DNA from: Aquimonas sp964586455
GTDB taxonomy: Bacteria; Pseudomonadota; Gammaproteobacteria; Xanthomonadales; Xanthomonadaceae
Assembly (NCBI GenBank): GCA_964586455.1
Contig: CAZPHV010000007.1
Location: 72,120-136,119 of the forward strand
Length of the DNA stretch: 64,000 nt
Reading direction: 5' to 3'
Shown here piece after piece: positions 35,075 to 42,515 of the stretch. Numbering within the stretch: position 1 is the first letter of the stretch; each line of letters begins with the position of its first letter. Position numbers and translations under genes: made by a program. The notes beneath the pieces were generated by a model, which saw only the letters and a program-made list of their open reading frames with translations, ran no database searches and had not been told where the DNA came from.

Positions 35075-37426
35075 ATGCGCCTTCGCCCTTCCCTGCTCGC
35101 GGCCCTGTTGGCTACGGCTTTCTGCACGGCTCCGGTACACGCCGAGCCCTTCACTTTTCAGGGCTACGCGGAGAGCGCAGGCAGCCCGATCGACGGCAGC
35201 GCGGATCTGCGCTTCCGCGTTTACAGCGCGGAATCCGGGGGCAGCCTGCTCGGCACCGAGGTGGTGGCGCTGGCCTATCCGGTGGCCGCCGGCGTGTTCA
35301 CCACGGACCTCGACTTCGGCTCCACACTGGTCTTCGACGGCAGCCCCCGCTTCCTCGAAGTGGAAGTGAACGGCCAGGTCATGTCGCCACGGTTTGCCAT
35401 CCAGCCCGCGCCGCTGGCGTCTTCGGCCAACGCACTTCGGGGCCGCGCAGTCAGCCCGAACCTGCCCAATGCCGGCGACGGCCTGGTCTGGAACGGTTCG
35501 CAGTGGGCACCGGGCCCTGTCGGTAGCGGTGGAAGCTTCACCGCCGGCACCGGGCTCGGGCTGGCCTTTGGCGAGTTCAGCCTGCTGCCCACCTACCGCC
35601 TACCGCAGGGCTGCGGCAATGCGCAGGTGGCGAAGTGGGACGGCAGCGCCTGGACCTGCTCGGCGGATGCCGACACCACCTACAGTGCGGGCAGCGGTAT
35701 CAGCCTGGTCGGCGCGACCTTCAGCCTGGATTTCGCGGGTAGCGGTGCGGCCGCCACGGCGGCGCGCTCTGACCATGACCATTTCGGACAGGCCTGGCTT
35801 GGCAGCAGCCCCTTTCAGGGACTTTTCGTGCAGAACAGCGACCCCCAGATGGAGAGCAGCGCCCTGTTCGGTAGGCATCAAGGTTCCGGGACGCGAGGGA
35901 TCGGCGTGCGCGGCCACAGCGTCACGCAGGACGGCATCGGTGTGCAAGGCGCGGGCACCACCGGGGTGCGCGGCTTGGGATTGGGCGAAGGCGGTGGCGT
36001 GGGTGTGCTCGGCTGGCGCAACGTGTCTGGCGGCGTAGGCGTGAGTGGCCTCGCGAGCGGGGACGCGACGACGATAGGTGTAACGGGCTCCAACACACAG
36101 GCCGGCGGCAAGGCGATCTGGGGCCTGAGCTCGAATACTGGCGTTGGCGCCGGAATCGGCGTGCACGGGGAAAGCCGCAATATCGGCGGACTCGGTGTTT
36201 TCGGCCTCGCTGCTGCAAGCACCGGCGTCAACGTTGGGGTGCTCGGTCAGGCCGCGTCGGAGGCTGGAGTCGGCGTGCGCGGAACCGCGGATGCAGCGAG
36301 CGGCAGCACCATCGGCGTCCATGGCAGCGCGGTCTCTCCCGGAGGCAGCGGTGTGTTGGGCGAAGGCCCACGCGGCGTGCGCGGTGAGGGCAGCATCTAC
36401 GGGGTTGAAGGCCGCTCGAACAACGTGGGTGTTGCCGGAATCGCCACGGCCACCAGTGGTCAGGCGACGGGAGTAGAAGGATCAAGCTCATCGCCGGACG
36501 GTGCCGGCGTGTTCGCCATGAACAGCGCCGCCAGCGGTGATGCCTTCGGGGTCTACGCCCAGAGCAGTTCGACCAGCGGCCGCGGTGCCGTCGGCGACGC
36601 ACTGGCCAGCAGCGGAGGCACCATCGGCGTGCTCGGACGCGCCGCCAGCGGCAGCGGCACCGGCATGCGCGCGGAGAACACGGCTGTCAGCGGCTCGGGC
36701 AACGCCTTGCAGGTGGTGGGCAATGCGCCCAACGGCGACAGCCTGATGGTCGACGCCAACGGCAGCGGCAACGCCTGGGCCATCGCGGCGCGCAGCGCCG
36801 GCTCCAGCGGACGCGCCCTCAATGCTCTGCTCACCAACAATGCAGCCACCGGCACCGCGGTGTATGCGCAGGTCGGCAGCTCGGGCGCCCGCGCCGGCCA
36901 GTTCGTCAACCTTGGTGGCGGCACCGCCGCGTCCTTCACCGGTCATGTCGACGTCAGCGGCACCCTGTCCAAGGGTGGCGGCAGCTTCAAGATCGACCAC
37001 CCGCTGGATCCGGAGAACAAGTTCCTGCTGCACAGCTTCGTGGAGTCGCCGGACATGATGAACCTCTACAACGGCAATGCCGTCACCGACAAGGACGGCT
37101 TCGCCGCGATCGAGCTGCCGGACTGGTTCGAAACCCTGAACCGCGATTTCCGCTATCAGCTCACGGTCATCGGCAGCTTCGCGCAGGCCATCATCGCCGA
37201 GGAAGTCCAAGGCAACCGCTTCGTAATCCGCACCAGCGCGCCGTCCGTCAAGGTGAGCTGGCAAGTCTCCGGGGTACGCCAGGACGCCTGGGCTGAAGCC
37301 CACCGGATCCCGGTCGAGCTTGAGAAGAGCGCACCCGAGCGAGGCAAGTACCTGCATCCAGAAGCCTGGGGGCTCCCTGCGGAGAAGGGCCTCGGCTTCG
37401 GTGAAAACGTGCAGCGGGGGGACTGA
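35075..37426 (+). CDS. secreted glycine-rich repeat protein with a conserved C-terminal domain
   Basis: This 783-residue protein starts at MRLRPSLLAA, with AGGAG upstream. After a signal peptide comes a beta-rich N-terminal domain (about 22-130) that begins FTFQGYAESAGSP. A long stretch (about 280-640) follows, made of loose repeats of the form G(V/I)xGxGxxxxGxGVxG, resembling the parallel-beta stalks of fibre proteins. The C-terminal domain of about 150 residues contains KIDHPLDPENKFLLHSFVES and ELPDWFETLNRDFRYQLT. I know this domain from many secreted repeat proteins but cannot name a function. It is probably a surface fibre or matrix protein. It is transcribed from the sigma-54 promoter at 35025 with the next gene, which starts 2 bp after its stop. 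Confidence 0.88.
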   Translation: MRLRPSLLAALLATAFCTAPVHAEPFTFQGYAESAGSPIDGSADLRFRVYSAESGGSLLGTEVVALAYPVAAGVFTTDLDFGSTLVFDGSPRFLEVEVNGQVMSPRFAIQPAPLASSANALRGRAVSPNLPNAGDGLVWNGSQWAPGPVGSGGSFTAGTGLGLAFGEFSLLPTYRLPQGCGNAQVAKWDGSAWTCSADADTTYSAGSGISLVGATFSLDFAGSGAAATAARSDHDHFGQAWLGSSPFQGLFVQNSDPQMESSALFGRHQGSGTRGIGVRGHSVTQDGIGVQGAGTTGVRGLGLGEGGGVGVLGWRNVSGGVGVSGLASGDATTIGVTGSNTQAGGKAIWGLSSNTGVGAGIGVHGESRNIGGLGVFGLAAASTGVNVGVLGQAASEAGVGVRGTADAASGSTIGVHGSAVSPGGSGVLGEGPRGVRGEGSIYGVEGRSNNVGVAGIATATSGQATGVEGSSSSPDGAGVFAMNSAASGDAFGVYAQSSSTSGRGAVGDALASSGGTIGVLGRAASGSGTGMRAENTAVSGSGNALQVVGNAPNGDSLMVDANGSGNAWAIAARSAGSSGRALNALLTNNAATGTAVYAQVGSSGARAGQFVNLGGGTAASFTGHVDVSGTLSKGGGSFKIDHPLDPENKFLLHSFVESPDMMNLYNGNAVTDKDGFAAIELPDWFETLNRDFRYQLTVIGSFAQAIIAEEVQGNRFVIRTSAPSVKVSWQVSGVRQDAWAEAHRIPVELEKSAPERGKYLHPEAWGLPAEKGLGFGENVQRGD

Positions 37427-37428
37427 AC

Positions 37429-38223
37429 ATGCCCGCTCAACGTCTGCGTCAGCCGCTCGTGCTTGCACTGGCTGCGGCCTGTCTCGCGCCCATCACCACC
37501 GCGGCCCAGAATCGGATCTTGAATGGCGGTTTCGATGTGTCACTGGCGAGCTGGAGCGTCACCCGCACTGACGGCCGCAGTGCGAACTGGACCAACGACG
37601 ATGCCCAATCGAATGCCGCCTCGGGTTCGGTTGAGCTTCGCCACGCCGGTGTGGCCACGGGCTTCCCAGTGATGGTGCTGCAGCAGTGCGTCTCGCTCTC
37701 CGGCATGCCCGAGGGCAACACGCTTTTCGGCGTTCGCAGCAAGGCGTTGCAGGAGAGTGCCGGGGTCGTGCAAGCGCACGTCGCCCTCGCCTTCTACCGC
37801 GACTTCAGCTGCGCGGATCTGCTCTCGCCCGGCCCCAACCATGCGCTGGCCCTGAATTCGCCGAACTGGCACAGCGAGGACACGAGCTTTCACCGCAACG
37901 CCGACGCGAACTCCCTGCTGATCCAGCTCGGGCTGAGCCGCAGCATGAACAGCGGCAGTGCCGGAGCCGCGCGCTTCGACGAGCTGTATGTCGGCGCACC
38001 GGGCGCAGGGCCCGTGCAGACCGCGTTGAAGCGCTGGACTGTGGACGCCGGCGGCGGTCTGGCAAGCGGCAGCGGCTTCAGCCTCGCGGCGAGCCTCGGC
38101 CAGTTCGATCCCGGCAGCGCCCAAGGCGGCGCGACCGAGCTTCAGGGCGGCTTCTGGTTCGCTCCGAGCGCGTCGAGTCCAGTGCCCGCACTGATCTTTC
38201 GTAACGGCTTCGAGACGCCCTGA
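37429..38223 (+). CDS. small secreted CBM-like protein with a GFE tail
   Basis: This 264-residue protein has a signal peptide ending near ITTAAQ. A single carbohydrate-binding-module-like jelly roll follows (NRILNGGFDVSLASW to FDELYVG, about 28-185), of the kind seen in CBM4/9-type domains. After it comes a linker with LKRWTVDAGGG and the terminal IFRNGFETP. There is no catalytic domain. It starts 2 bp after the repeat-protein gene and is certainly co-transcribed. It may bind a glycan on the cell surface or matrix, perhaps together with the repeat protein. Confidence 0.85.
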   Translation: MPAQRLRQPLVLALAAACLAPITTAAQNRILNGGFDVSLASWSVTRTDGRSANWTNDDAQSNAASGSVELRHAGVATGFPVMVLQQCVSLSGMPEGNTLFGVRSKALQESAGVVQAHVALAFYRDFSCADLLSPGPNHALALNSPNWHSEDTSFHRNADANSLLIQLGLSRSMNSGSAGAARFDELYVGAPGAGPVQTALKRWTVDAGGGLASGSGFSLAASLGQFDPGSAQGGATELQGGFWFAPSASSPVPALIFRNGFETP

Positions 38224-38320
38224 GCCGTGAAGCAGGCCGCGGAGGCAGGTGCTCAGCTGCGCCTGTCGTCGCCGGACCTCCACCGCCCAGCCGTAGCGCA
38301 CGCGGTCGCTGCGCGGGCCA

Positions 38321-38336
38321 GTTCGCATTCGCGAAC
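38321..38336. promoter_or_regulatory. palindrome GTTCGCATTCGCGAAC upstream of the FHA activator gene
   Basis: This has perfect 6-bp arms identical to those at 34781-34796. It lies 46 bp upstream of the start of the FHA-type activator gene, a position suited to autoregulation by the activator. Confidence 0.55.
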
Positions 38337-38382
38337 CGGTGGTCTAAGGTGACTGCAACCCTTGATGAGAGAGCCTGCTCGC

Positions 38383-40110
38383 ATGGCGCATATCCGCTAC
38401 AGCCTGGAAGTCGTAGAGCCTTTGGATCTGCTGCCCTCGCGACGCCAGCTCGGACCGGGCAGTCATCGGCTGGGTCGCGACGCAAGCTGCGAGATCGTCC
38501 TCGACGCGCGCGGAGTCTCCCGCGAGCATCTACGCATCGACGTTCTGGATCGCGGCTGCGTCCTGCATGACCTGGGCTCCACCAATGGCAGCCGAGTCGA
38601 AGGTGAGCCCTTGACCAGCCGGGCGATTGCCGGCGACTGTCTGCTGCAGATCGGCAGCGTCAAACTGCGCCTGCGCGAGCACAGCGCGCTAGCCGGCGCG
38701 CTGGCGGTCAACCTGGTGGCATCAGAGGTTCAACCGATGCCGCCGGTTCTCGCCGAGGGGGCACCTGCCACCCGCGCCGCCGATCTACTTGAACAGCTGC
38801 GCAGTGGACTTTGGGACAGCATGCCGGACGCGCGCCACGCATTCGCGAGCGCCGCATCAAGCGTGCTGGCGGCTTGGCTGGCGCCGCTTGGCGCCGAAGG
38901 GCTGCAACTGCGCGAGCGCGGCGGCGCGGTGCTCGCGCAGGCGGGACGCTGCGTCGAGCTCGAAGCCTGGATCGAGTGCGGCGAACTGTGTCTGTGGGCG
39001 CCAGCAGAGCTGGGTTTCAACCAGCCACAGGCCGAAGCGTTGCTGCGTGCGTTCGGACGCTGGCTGCCCGAGCCGGACACCTACGCGCCGAAGGCAACAG
39101 CCGCGGCATGTCCACCCGTGAGCCTCGCAGGGATCGCCAGCCGCCACGAGGGCCTGATTCGCCTGACTGAAGCCTTGCGACGACTCGCGCGTCGTCGTAT
39201 CAGCGTGCTGCTGCTGGGAGAAACAGGCGCTGGCAAGGAGGTCTACGCGCGCTTTGTCCACGCCGCGTCGGATCGTGCGAACGGGCCCTTCGTCGCCATC
39301 AATTGCGCCGCACTGCCCAGAGACCTGCTGGAAGCCGAACTGTTCGGAATCGAGAAAGGCGCTGCCACCGGCGTCGAAGCCCGCGCGGGCGTGTTCGAAC
39401 GGGCCCATGGAGGCACCTTGTTTCTCGATGAATTGGGCGACATGCCGTCCGACACCCAGGTTCGACTGCTGCGAGCGCTTGAAGACGGTCGGATCCATCG
39501 GGTGGGAGGTTCTCGCCTGATCGAAGTCGATGTCCGCTTCGTCGGCGCCACACACAGGGATCTCAAAGTCGAAGTCGAAGCAGAGCGGTTCCGCATGGAT
39601 CTGTACCATCGGCTTGCCGGCTTTGTCGCGAGCATCCCACCACTGCGGGAGCGCCACCAGGACATCGCTCCACTTGCCGTACATTTTTTCCAGCGCGCAC
39701 TGCGCGAGTACGAACTGCACAGCCCCGGAATCAGCAACGGCGCACTGCAGGCCTTGGAAGCGTGGCGCTGGCCCGGCAACGTGCGCGAGTTGAAGCAGAC
39801 GATCGACAGCGCCTGCGCACTGCTGCTGTCAGGCGAAGCATTGGACTTGATCCATCTGCCTGAGCAGCTTCGAAGGCACGACGCCGGGACTGCAACCCGG
39901 CATCGCGACGCATGGTCGGCTGGCGCGCCCGAGACTTTGGATGGCGCAGTCGCAGCGGCCGAATGCAGGGCGCTGGAGCGTGCACTCGCCGCCTGCGGCG
40001 GTAACCACGAAGACGCTTGGACACGCCTTGGAATCGGCAAGACCTGCTTCTACAAGAAGCTCAAGCAACACGGTCTCGGGCGCACTGAGAGTCTCCAGGT
40101 CGAGCCCTGA
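38383..40110 (+). CDS. FHA-domain sigma-54-dependent transcriptional activator
   Basis: This 575-residue protein starts at MAHIRYSLEV. An in-frame TTG seven codons upstream is less likely. An N-terminal FHA domain (about 20-100) has the phospho-threonine-binding residues GRD (31-33), SREH (46-49) and STNGS. A middle region without a named domain follows. The AAA+ domain has Walker A GETGAGKE (279-286) and Walker B LFLDE (346-350), and the sensor and arginine-finger regions are intact. A Fis-type helix-turn-helix lies at the C-terminus (GNHEDAWTRLGIGKTCFYKKLKQ). The sigma-54 contact loop reads GAATGV (326-331) where most family members have GAFTGA. FHA activators are controlled by Ser/Thr kinases; a membrane kinase is encoded at 25673-28072. 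Targets are probably the two sigma-54 promoters at 34691 and 35025. Confidence 0.94.
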   Translation: MAHIRYSLEVVEPLDLLPSRRQLGPGSHRLGRDASCEIVLDARGVSREHLRIDVLDRGCVLHDLGSTNGSRVEGEPLTSRAIAGDCLLQIGSVKLRLREHSALAGALAVNLVASEVQPMPPVLAEGAPATRAADLLEQLRSGLWDSMPDARHAFASAASSVLAAWLAPLGAEGLQLRERGGAVLAQAGRCVELEAWIECGELCLWAPAELGFNQPQAEALLRAFGRWLPEPDTYAPKATAAACPPVSLAGIASRHEGLIRLTEALRRLARRRISVLLLGETGAGKEVYARFVHAASDRANGPFVAINCAALPRDLLEAELFGIEKGAATGVEARAGVFERAHGGTLFLDELGDMPSDTQVRLLRALEDGRIHRVGGSRLIEVDVRFVGATHRDLKVEVEAERFRMDLYHRLAGFVASIPPLRERHQDIAPLAVHFFQRALREYELHSPGISNGALQALEAWRWPGNVRELKQTIDSACALLLSGEALDLIHLPEQLRRHDAGTATRHRDAWSAGAPETLDGAVAAAECRALERALAACGGNHEDAWTRLGIGKTCFYKKLKQHGLGRTESLQVEP

Positions 40111-40334
40111 AGCTTTCAGTAACACGGGCCATCGGCGTCGAGACCGACGCACTGCGTTGAGTCCACGTGCGCTCAAGTGGGCGCACTGCCACTTCACGCG
40201 GACGCTCGCTCGGCGCGACTCGGGCTGGCGAACCGGAGGCCGTCCGTCAAGCGCAGCCACGGCCGACCGATCAGACCGTAAGGACAACGCCTGGCTGGGC
40301 GGGCGTCTCCGCTCGGCCCGACCAGATCACCGCA

Positions 40335-40961
40335 TCAACCGGCCAAGTGGTTTTGCATCCGCGCTGCTAGCGCCGCATCTGCGTGTGGATCCAGCGCGTC
40401 AGAGAGCCCCCCGGCTACGCCCTCGCGGTTGGCAGGCGGATGGTTCTGGCTGAGCTTGGCCTTGGCTTCGATGCGCTCGATGTCGATTCGCAGGCCAACG
40501 ATGGCGCGCAGCAGGGCCTGGGTGTAATCGGCCGGTGCATCGGCCACCTGCCAGGGCTCGCGGCGCGGTGCTTCCATGTGTCGGGTCAGCGCCTCGACCC
40601 GCGACCGCAGGGTTTCGGCATCGTGTTGCCAGTGGATGCGGCCGTGCACCACGACCGCTTCGTAGTTCCAGGTCGGAACGACCTTGCCGTGCTCACGCTT
40701 GGCGGGATACCAGCCGGGGTGCACATAGCCCTGCGCGCCACGAAACACTGTCACCACGCGGGTGCCCTCAGCAAAGCGCTGCCATAGCGGATTGGCGCGG
40801 GCAATGTGGCCGATCAGGGTCGCCTGCCCGTCGCGCAGCAGCGGCAGCAGGTTGACCTCGCTGCCCTCAGCATCGCTGCACACCAAAGTCGCCAGCGGGT
40901 GCGCGTCGAGCAGGGCGAGTGCGGCGGGCGTATCGAGCTGGAAGGCGGTGGGGATGTACAT
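40335..40961 (-). CDS. PaiB-like FMN-binding negative transcriptional regulator family
   Basis: This 208-residue protein starts at MYIPTAFQLDT and has the family features MYIPxxF at the start, TLIGHIARANPLW, FRGAQGYVHPGWYP and VPTWNYEAVVVHG. The fold is a split-barrel FMN-binding domain. PaiB of Bacillus represses sporulation and protease genes, but most relatives are better described as flavin-binding proteins of unknown role. It stands alone, with 225 bp of non-coding sequence toward the activator gene and a repeat region upstream. Confidence 0.88.
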   Translation of the reverse strand: MYIPTAFQLDTPAALALLDAHPLATLVCSDAEGSEVNLLPLLRDGQATLIGHIARANPLWQRFAEGTRVVTVFRGAQGYVHPGWYPAKREHGKVVPTWNYEAVVVHGRIHWQHDAETLRSRVEALTRHMEAPRREPWQVADAPADYTQALLRAIVGLRIDIERIEAKAKLSQNHPPANREGVAGGLSDALDPHADAALAARMQNHLAG

Positions 40962-41064
40962 GGGAGGCGAGATTGGGGAGCGAGGAGGACCCGAGCGCTG
41001 TGCGCGAGCGCCAGGATTCACCATGACAGGATGTCGCACGCCTCCAGAGCGTGCGGCTCGCATG

Positions 41065-41278
41065 GGGTGAGCCCCGGCCCACCAAAAGCTTCGCTACCCG
41101 ATTTCGACAATCGTCGACTCAGCGCTTGCAGTGGAGGCGGTCGGACCGGTGCACGCGCGGAGCCTTCCATAGGGTGGGCCCTGGCCCACCATAAGCTTCT
41201 CTATCCGATGTCGACAATCGTCGATTCAACGCTTCGAGTGCAGGCGGTCGGACCGGGGCGAGCGCGGAGGCCGTGGTG
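41065..41278. repeat. two tandem 107-bp repeats
   Basis: Units 41065-41171 and 41172-41278 have an exact 107-bp offset. Each starts with a GGGTGgGCC...GGCCCACC palindrome and contains CGACAATCGTCGA and GGCGGTCGGACCGG. A further copy of the palindrome (41275-41296) follows at once. No coding role. Confidence 0.85.
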
Positions 41279-41296
41279 GGCCAGGGCCCACCCTAT
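41275..41296. repeat. dispersed palindrome GGTGGGCC-AG-GGCCCACC
   Basis: This is one member of a family of GGTGGGCC-N2-GGCCCACC palindromes, usually followed by CTAT. Other copies are at 41172-41193, 46282-46303, 46416-46437, 46608-46629, 46709-46730 and 46818-46839, in both orientations. Here and at 46608 and 46818 it is followed by a second hairpin (GCGCGGCGAG with CTCGCCGCGC) and then GAATCCC heptamers, so the three form a composite repeat. Confidence 0.85.
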
Positions 41297-41333
41297 GGGC
41301 GCGGCGAGGTTTCTCGCCGCGCCCAGCCCTTAC

Positions 41334-41559
41334 GAATCCCGAATCCCGAATCCCGAATCCCGAATCCCGAATCCCGAATCCCGAATCCCGAATCNNNNNN
41401 NNNNNNNNNNNNNNNNNNNNNNNNNNNNNNNNNNNNNNNNNNNNNNNNNNNNNNNNNNNNNNNNNNNNNNNNNNNNNNNNNNNNNNNNNNNNNNCGAATC
41501 CCGAATCCCGAATCCCGAATCCCGAATCCCGAATCCCGAATCCCGAATCGCGAATCCCG
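41334..41559. repeat. GAATCCC heptanucleotide array interrupted by a gap
   Basis: Head-to-tail copies of the 7-base unit GAATCCC run from 41334 to the gap at 41395 and again from 41495 to about 41559, with one variant unit (GAATCGC) near the end. True length is unknown because the assembly broke inside it. The unit keeps all frames open, which produces meaningless RIPNPES-type translations. Short runs of the same unit occur at 18100, 18705, 46675 and 46880. Confidence 0.95.
41395..41494. other. assembly gap of 100 N in the heptamer array
   Basis: Exactly 100 N, the conventional placeholder for a gap of unknown size. Sequence on both sides is the same heptamer, so the array is longer or shorter than shown. 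Confidence 0.98.
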
Positions 41560-41592
41560 TCGACCTGCAGGCGCTAGCGCCTGCGGGTCGAC
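41559..41592. terminator. inverted repeat overlapping the hflC stop
   Basis: An 18-bp perfect palindrome (GCAGGCGCTAGCGCCTGC, 41567-41584) extends to outer arms GTCGACC and GGTCGAC with one mismatch. It covers the hflC stop codon (41574-41576). It could end the hflKC transcript; there is no T run. Confidence 0.5.
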
Positions 41593-42515
41593 TGCAGATA
41601 CCGGAAGAAATCGGATTCCGAATCCAGCATCAAGGTCGAGTTTTCGCCCAGATTGCGGTAGCTCTCCAGCGTGCGGAAGAAGGCATAGAACTCGGGGTCG
41701 GCGCCGTAGGCCTCGCCGTAGATGCGGGTGGCTTCGGCGTCGGCGCGACCGCGGATCTCGGCGGCCTGACGTTCGGCTTCCGAACGGATGGTTCGCAGCT
41801 GCCGCTCCATGTCGCCGAGGATCTCCTGGCTCTTGCCCTGGCCTTCCGAGCGGAAACGCTCGGCGATCGACTGGCGCTCCGACACCATCCGCGTCTCGAC
41901 CTGGCGGCGCACACTCTCGATGTAGTTGATGCGCTTGATGCGCACGTCGACCAGCTCGATGCCGAGCTCGGGCATCAGCCGCGAGGCCGCCGCCAGCATT
42001 TCCTGCTCAAGTCGCTCGCGGCCCTTCTTGGGCTTGTCGAGGTCGACGTCGCCGCGCAGCACGGCTTCGTCTTCGACTTCCTTCAGGTCGACCTGCCAGT
42101 CGCGCGAGCGCACGATTTCCTCAAGATCGGTGCCGGAGACGATGTCGCGCGCCACCGAGTCGATGATGTCGTCCAGCCGGGTGCGCGCGCCGGACTCATC
42201 GCGCACCGAGCGCAGGAACTGCAGCGGGTCGGCAATGCGCCAGCGCGCGGTGGTGTCGACGATGACGAACTCGCGGCCGAGTGTGGGGATCTGGCTGACG
42301 TCACCGTCCCAGACCAGCAGGCGCTTGTCGAAGCGCCGAACTTCCTGCACGAAGGGCGTCTTGAAATGCAGGCCGGGCTCGTTGATCGGCTCACCGATGG
42401 GCTCGCCGAACTGCACGATGATCGCCTGTTCGGCCTGGTCGATCACGAAGGTGGCGTCGCGCAGCACGATCAGGCCAAGCAGGGCAACGGCGCCAATGAT
42501 GAGGGGGCTTTTCAT
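41574..42515 (-). CDS. hflC: HflC, membrane protease modulator
   Basis: A 313-residue SPFH/prohibitin-domain protein with one N-terminal membrane anchor (LIIGAVALLGLIVL), VDTTARWRIADPLQF and the typical RMVSERQSIAERFRSEG, followed by a long periplasmic coiled coil and YRNLGENSTLML. With HflK it forms a large cage around FtsH that restrains proteolysis of membrane proteins. Its start overlaps the hflK stop by ATGA. The heptamer array lies directly after its end. Confidence 0.97.
   Translation of the reverse strand: MKSPLIIGAVALLGLIVLRDATFVIDQAEQAIIVQFGEPIGEPINEPGLHFKTPFVQEVRRFDKRLLVWDGDVSQIPTLGREFVIVDTTARWRIADPLQFLRSVRDESGARTRLDDIIDSVARDIVSGTDLEEIVRSRDWQVDLKEVEDEAVLRGDVDLDKPKKGRERLEQEMLAAASRLMPELGIELVDVRIKRINYIESVRRQVETRMVSERQSIAERFRSEGQGKSQEILGDMERQLRTIRSEAERQAAEIRGRADAEATRIYGEAYGADPEFYAFFRTLESYRNLGENSTLMLDSESDFFRYLQSTRRR

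Noticed and set aside
41273..41929. Open frames running through the heptamer array and gap
   Set aside because: A 7-base repeat without stop codons keeps all three frames open; the RIPNPES-type peptide is an artefact, and part overlaps hflC antisense.
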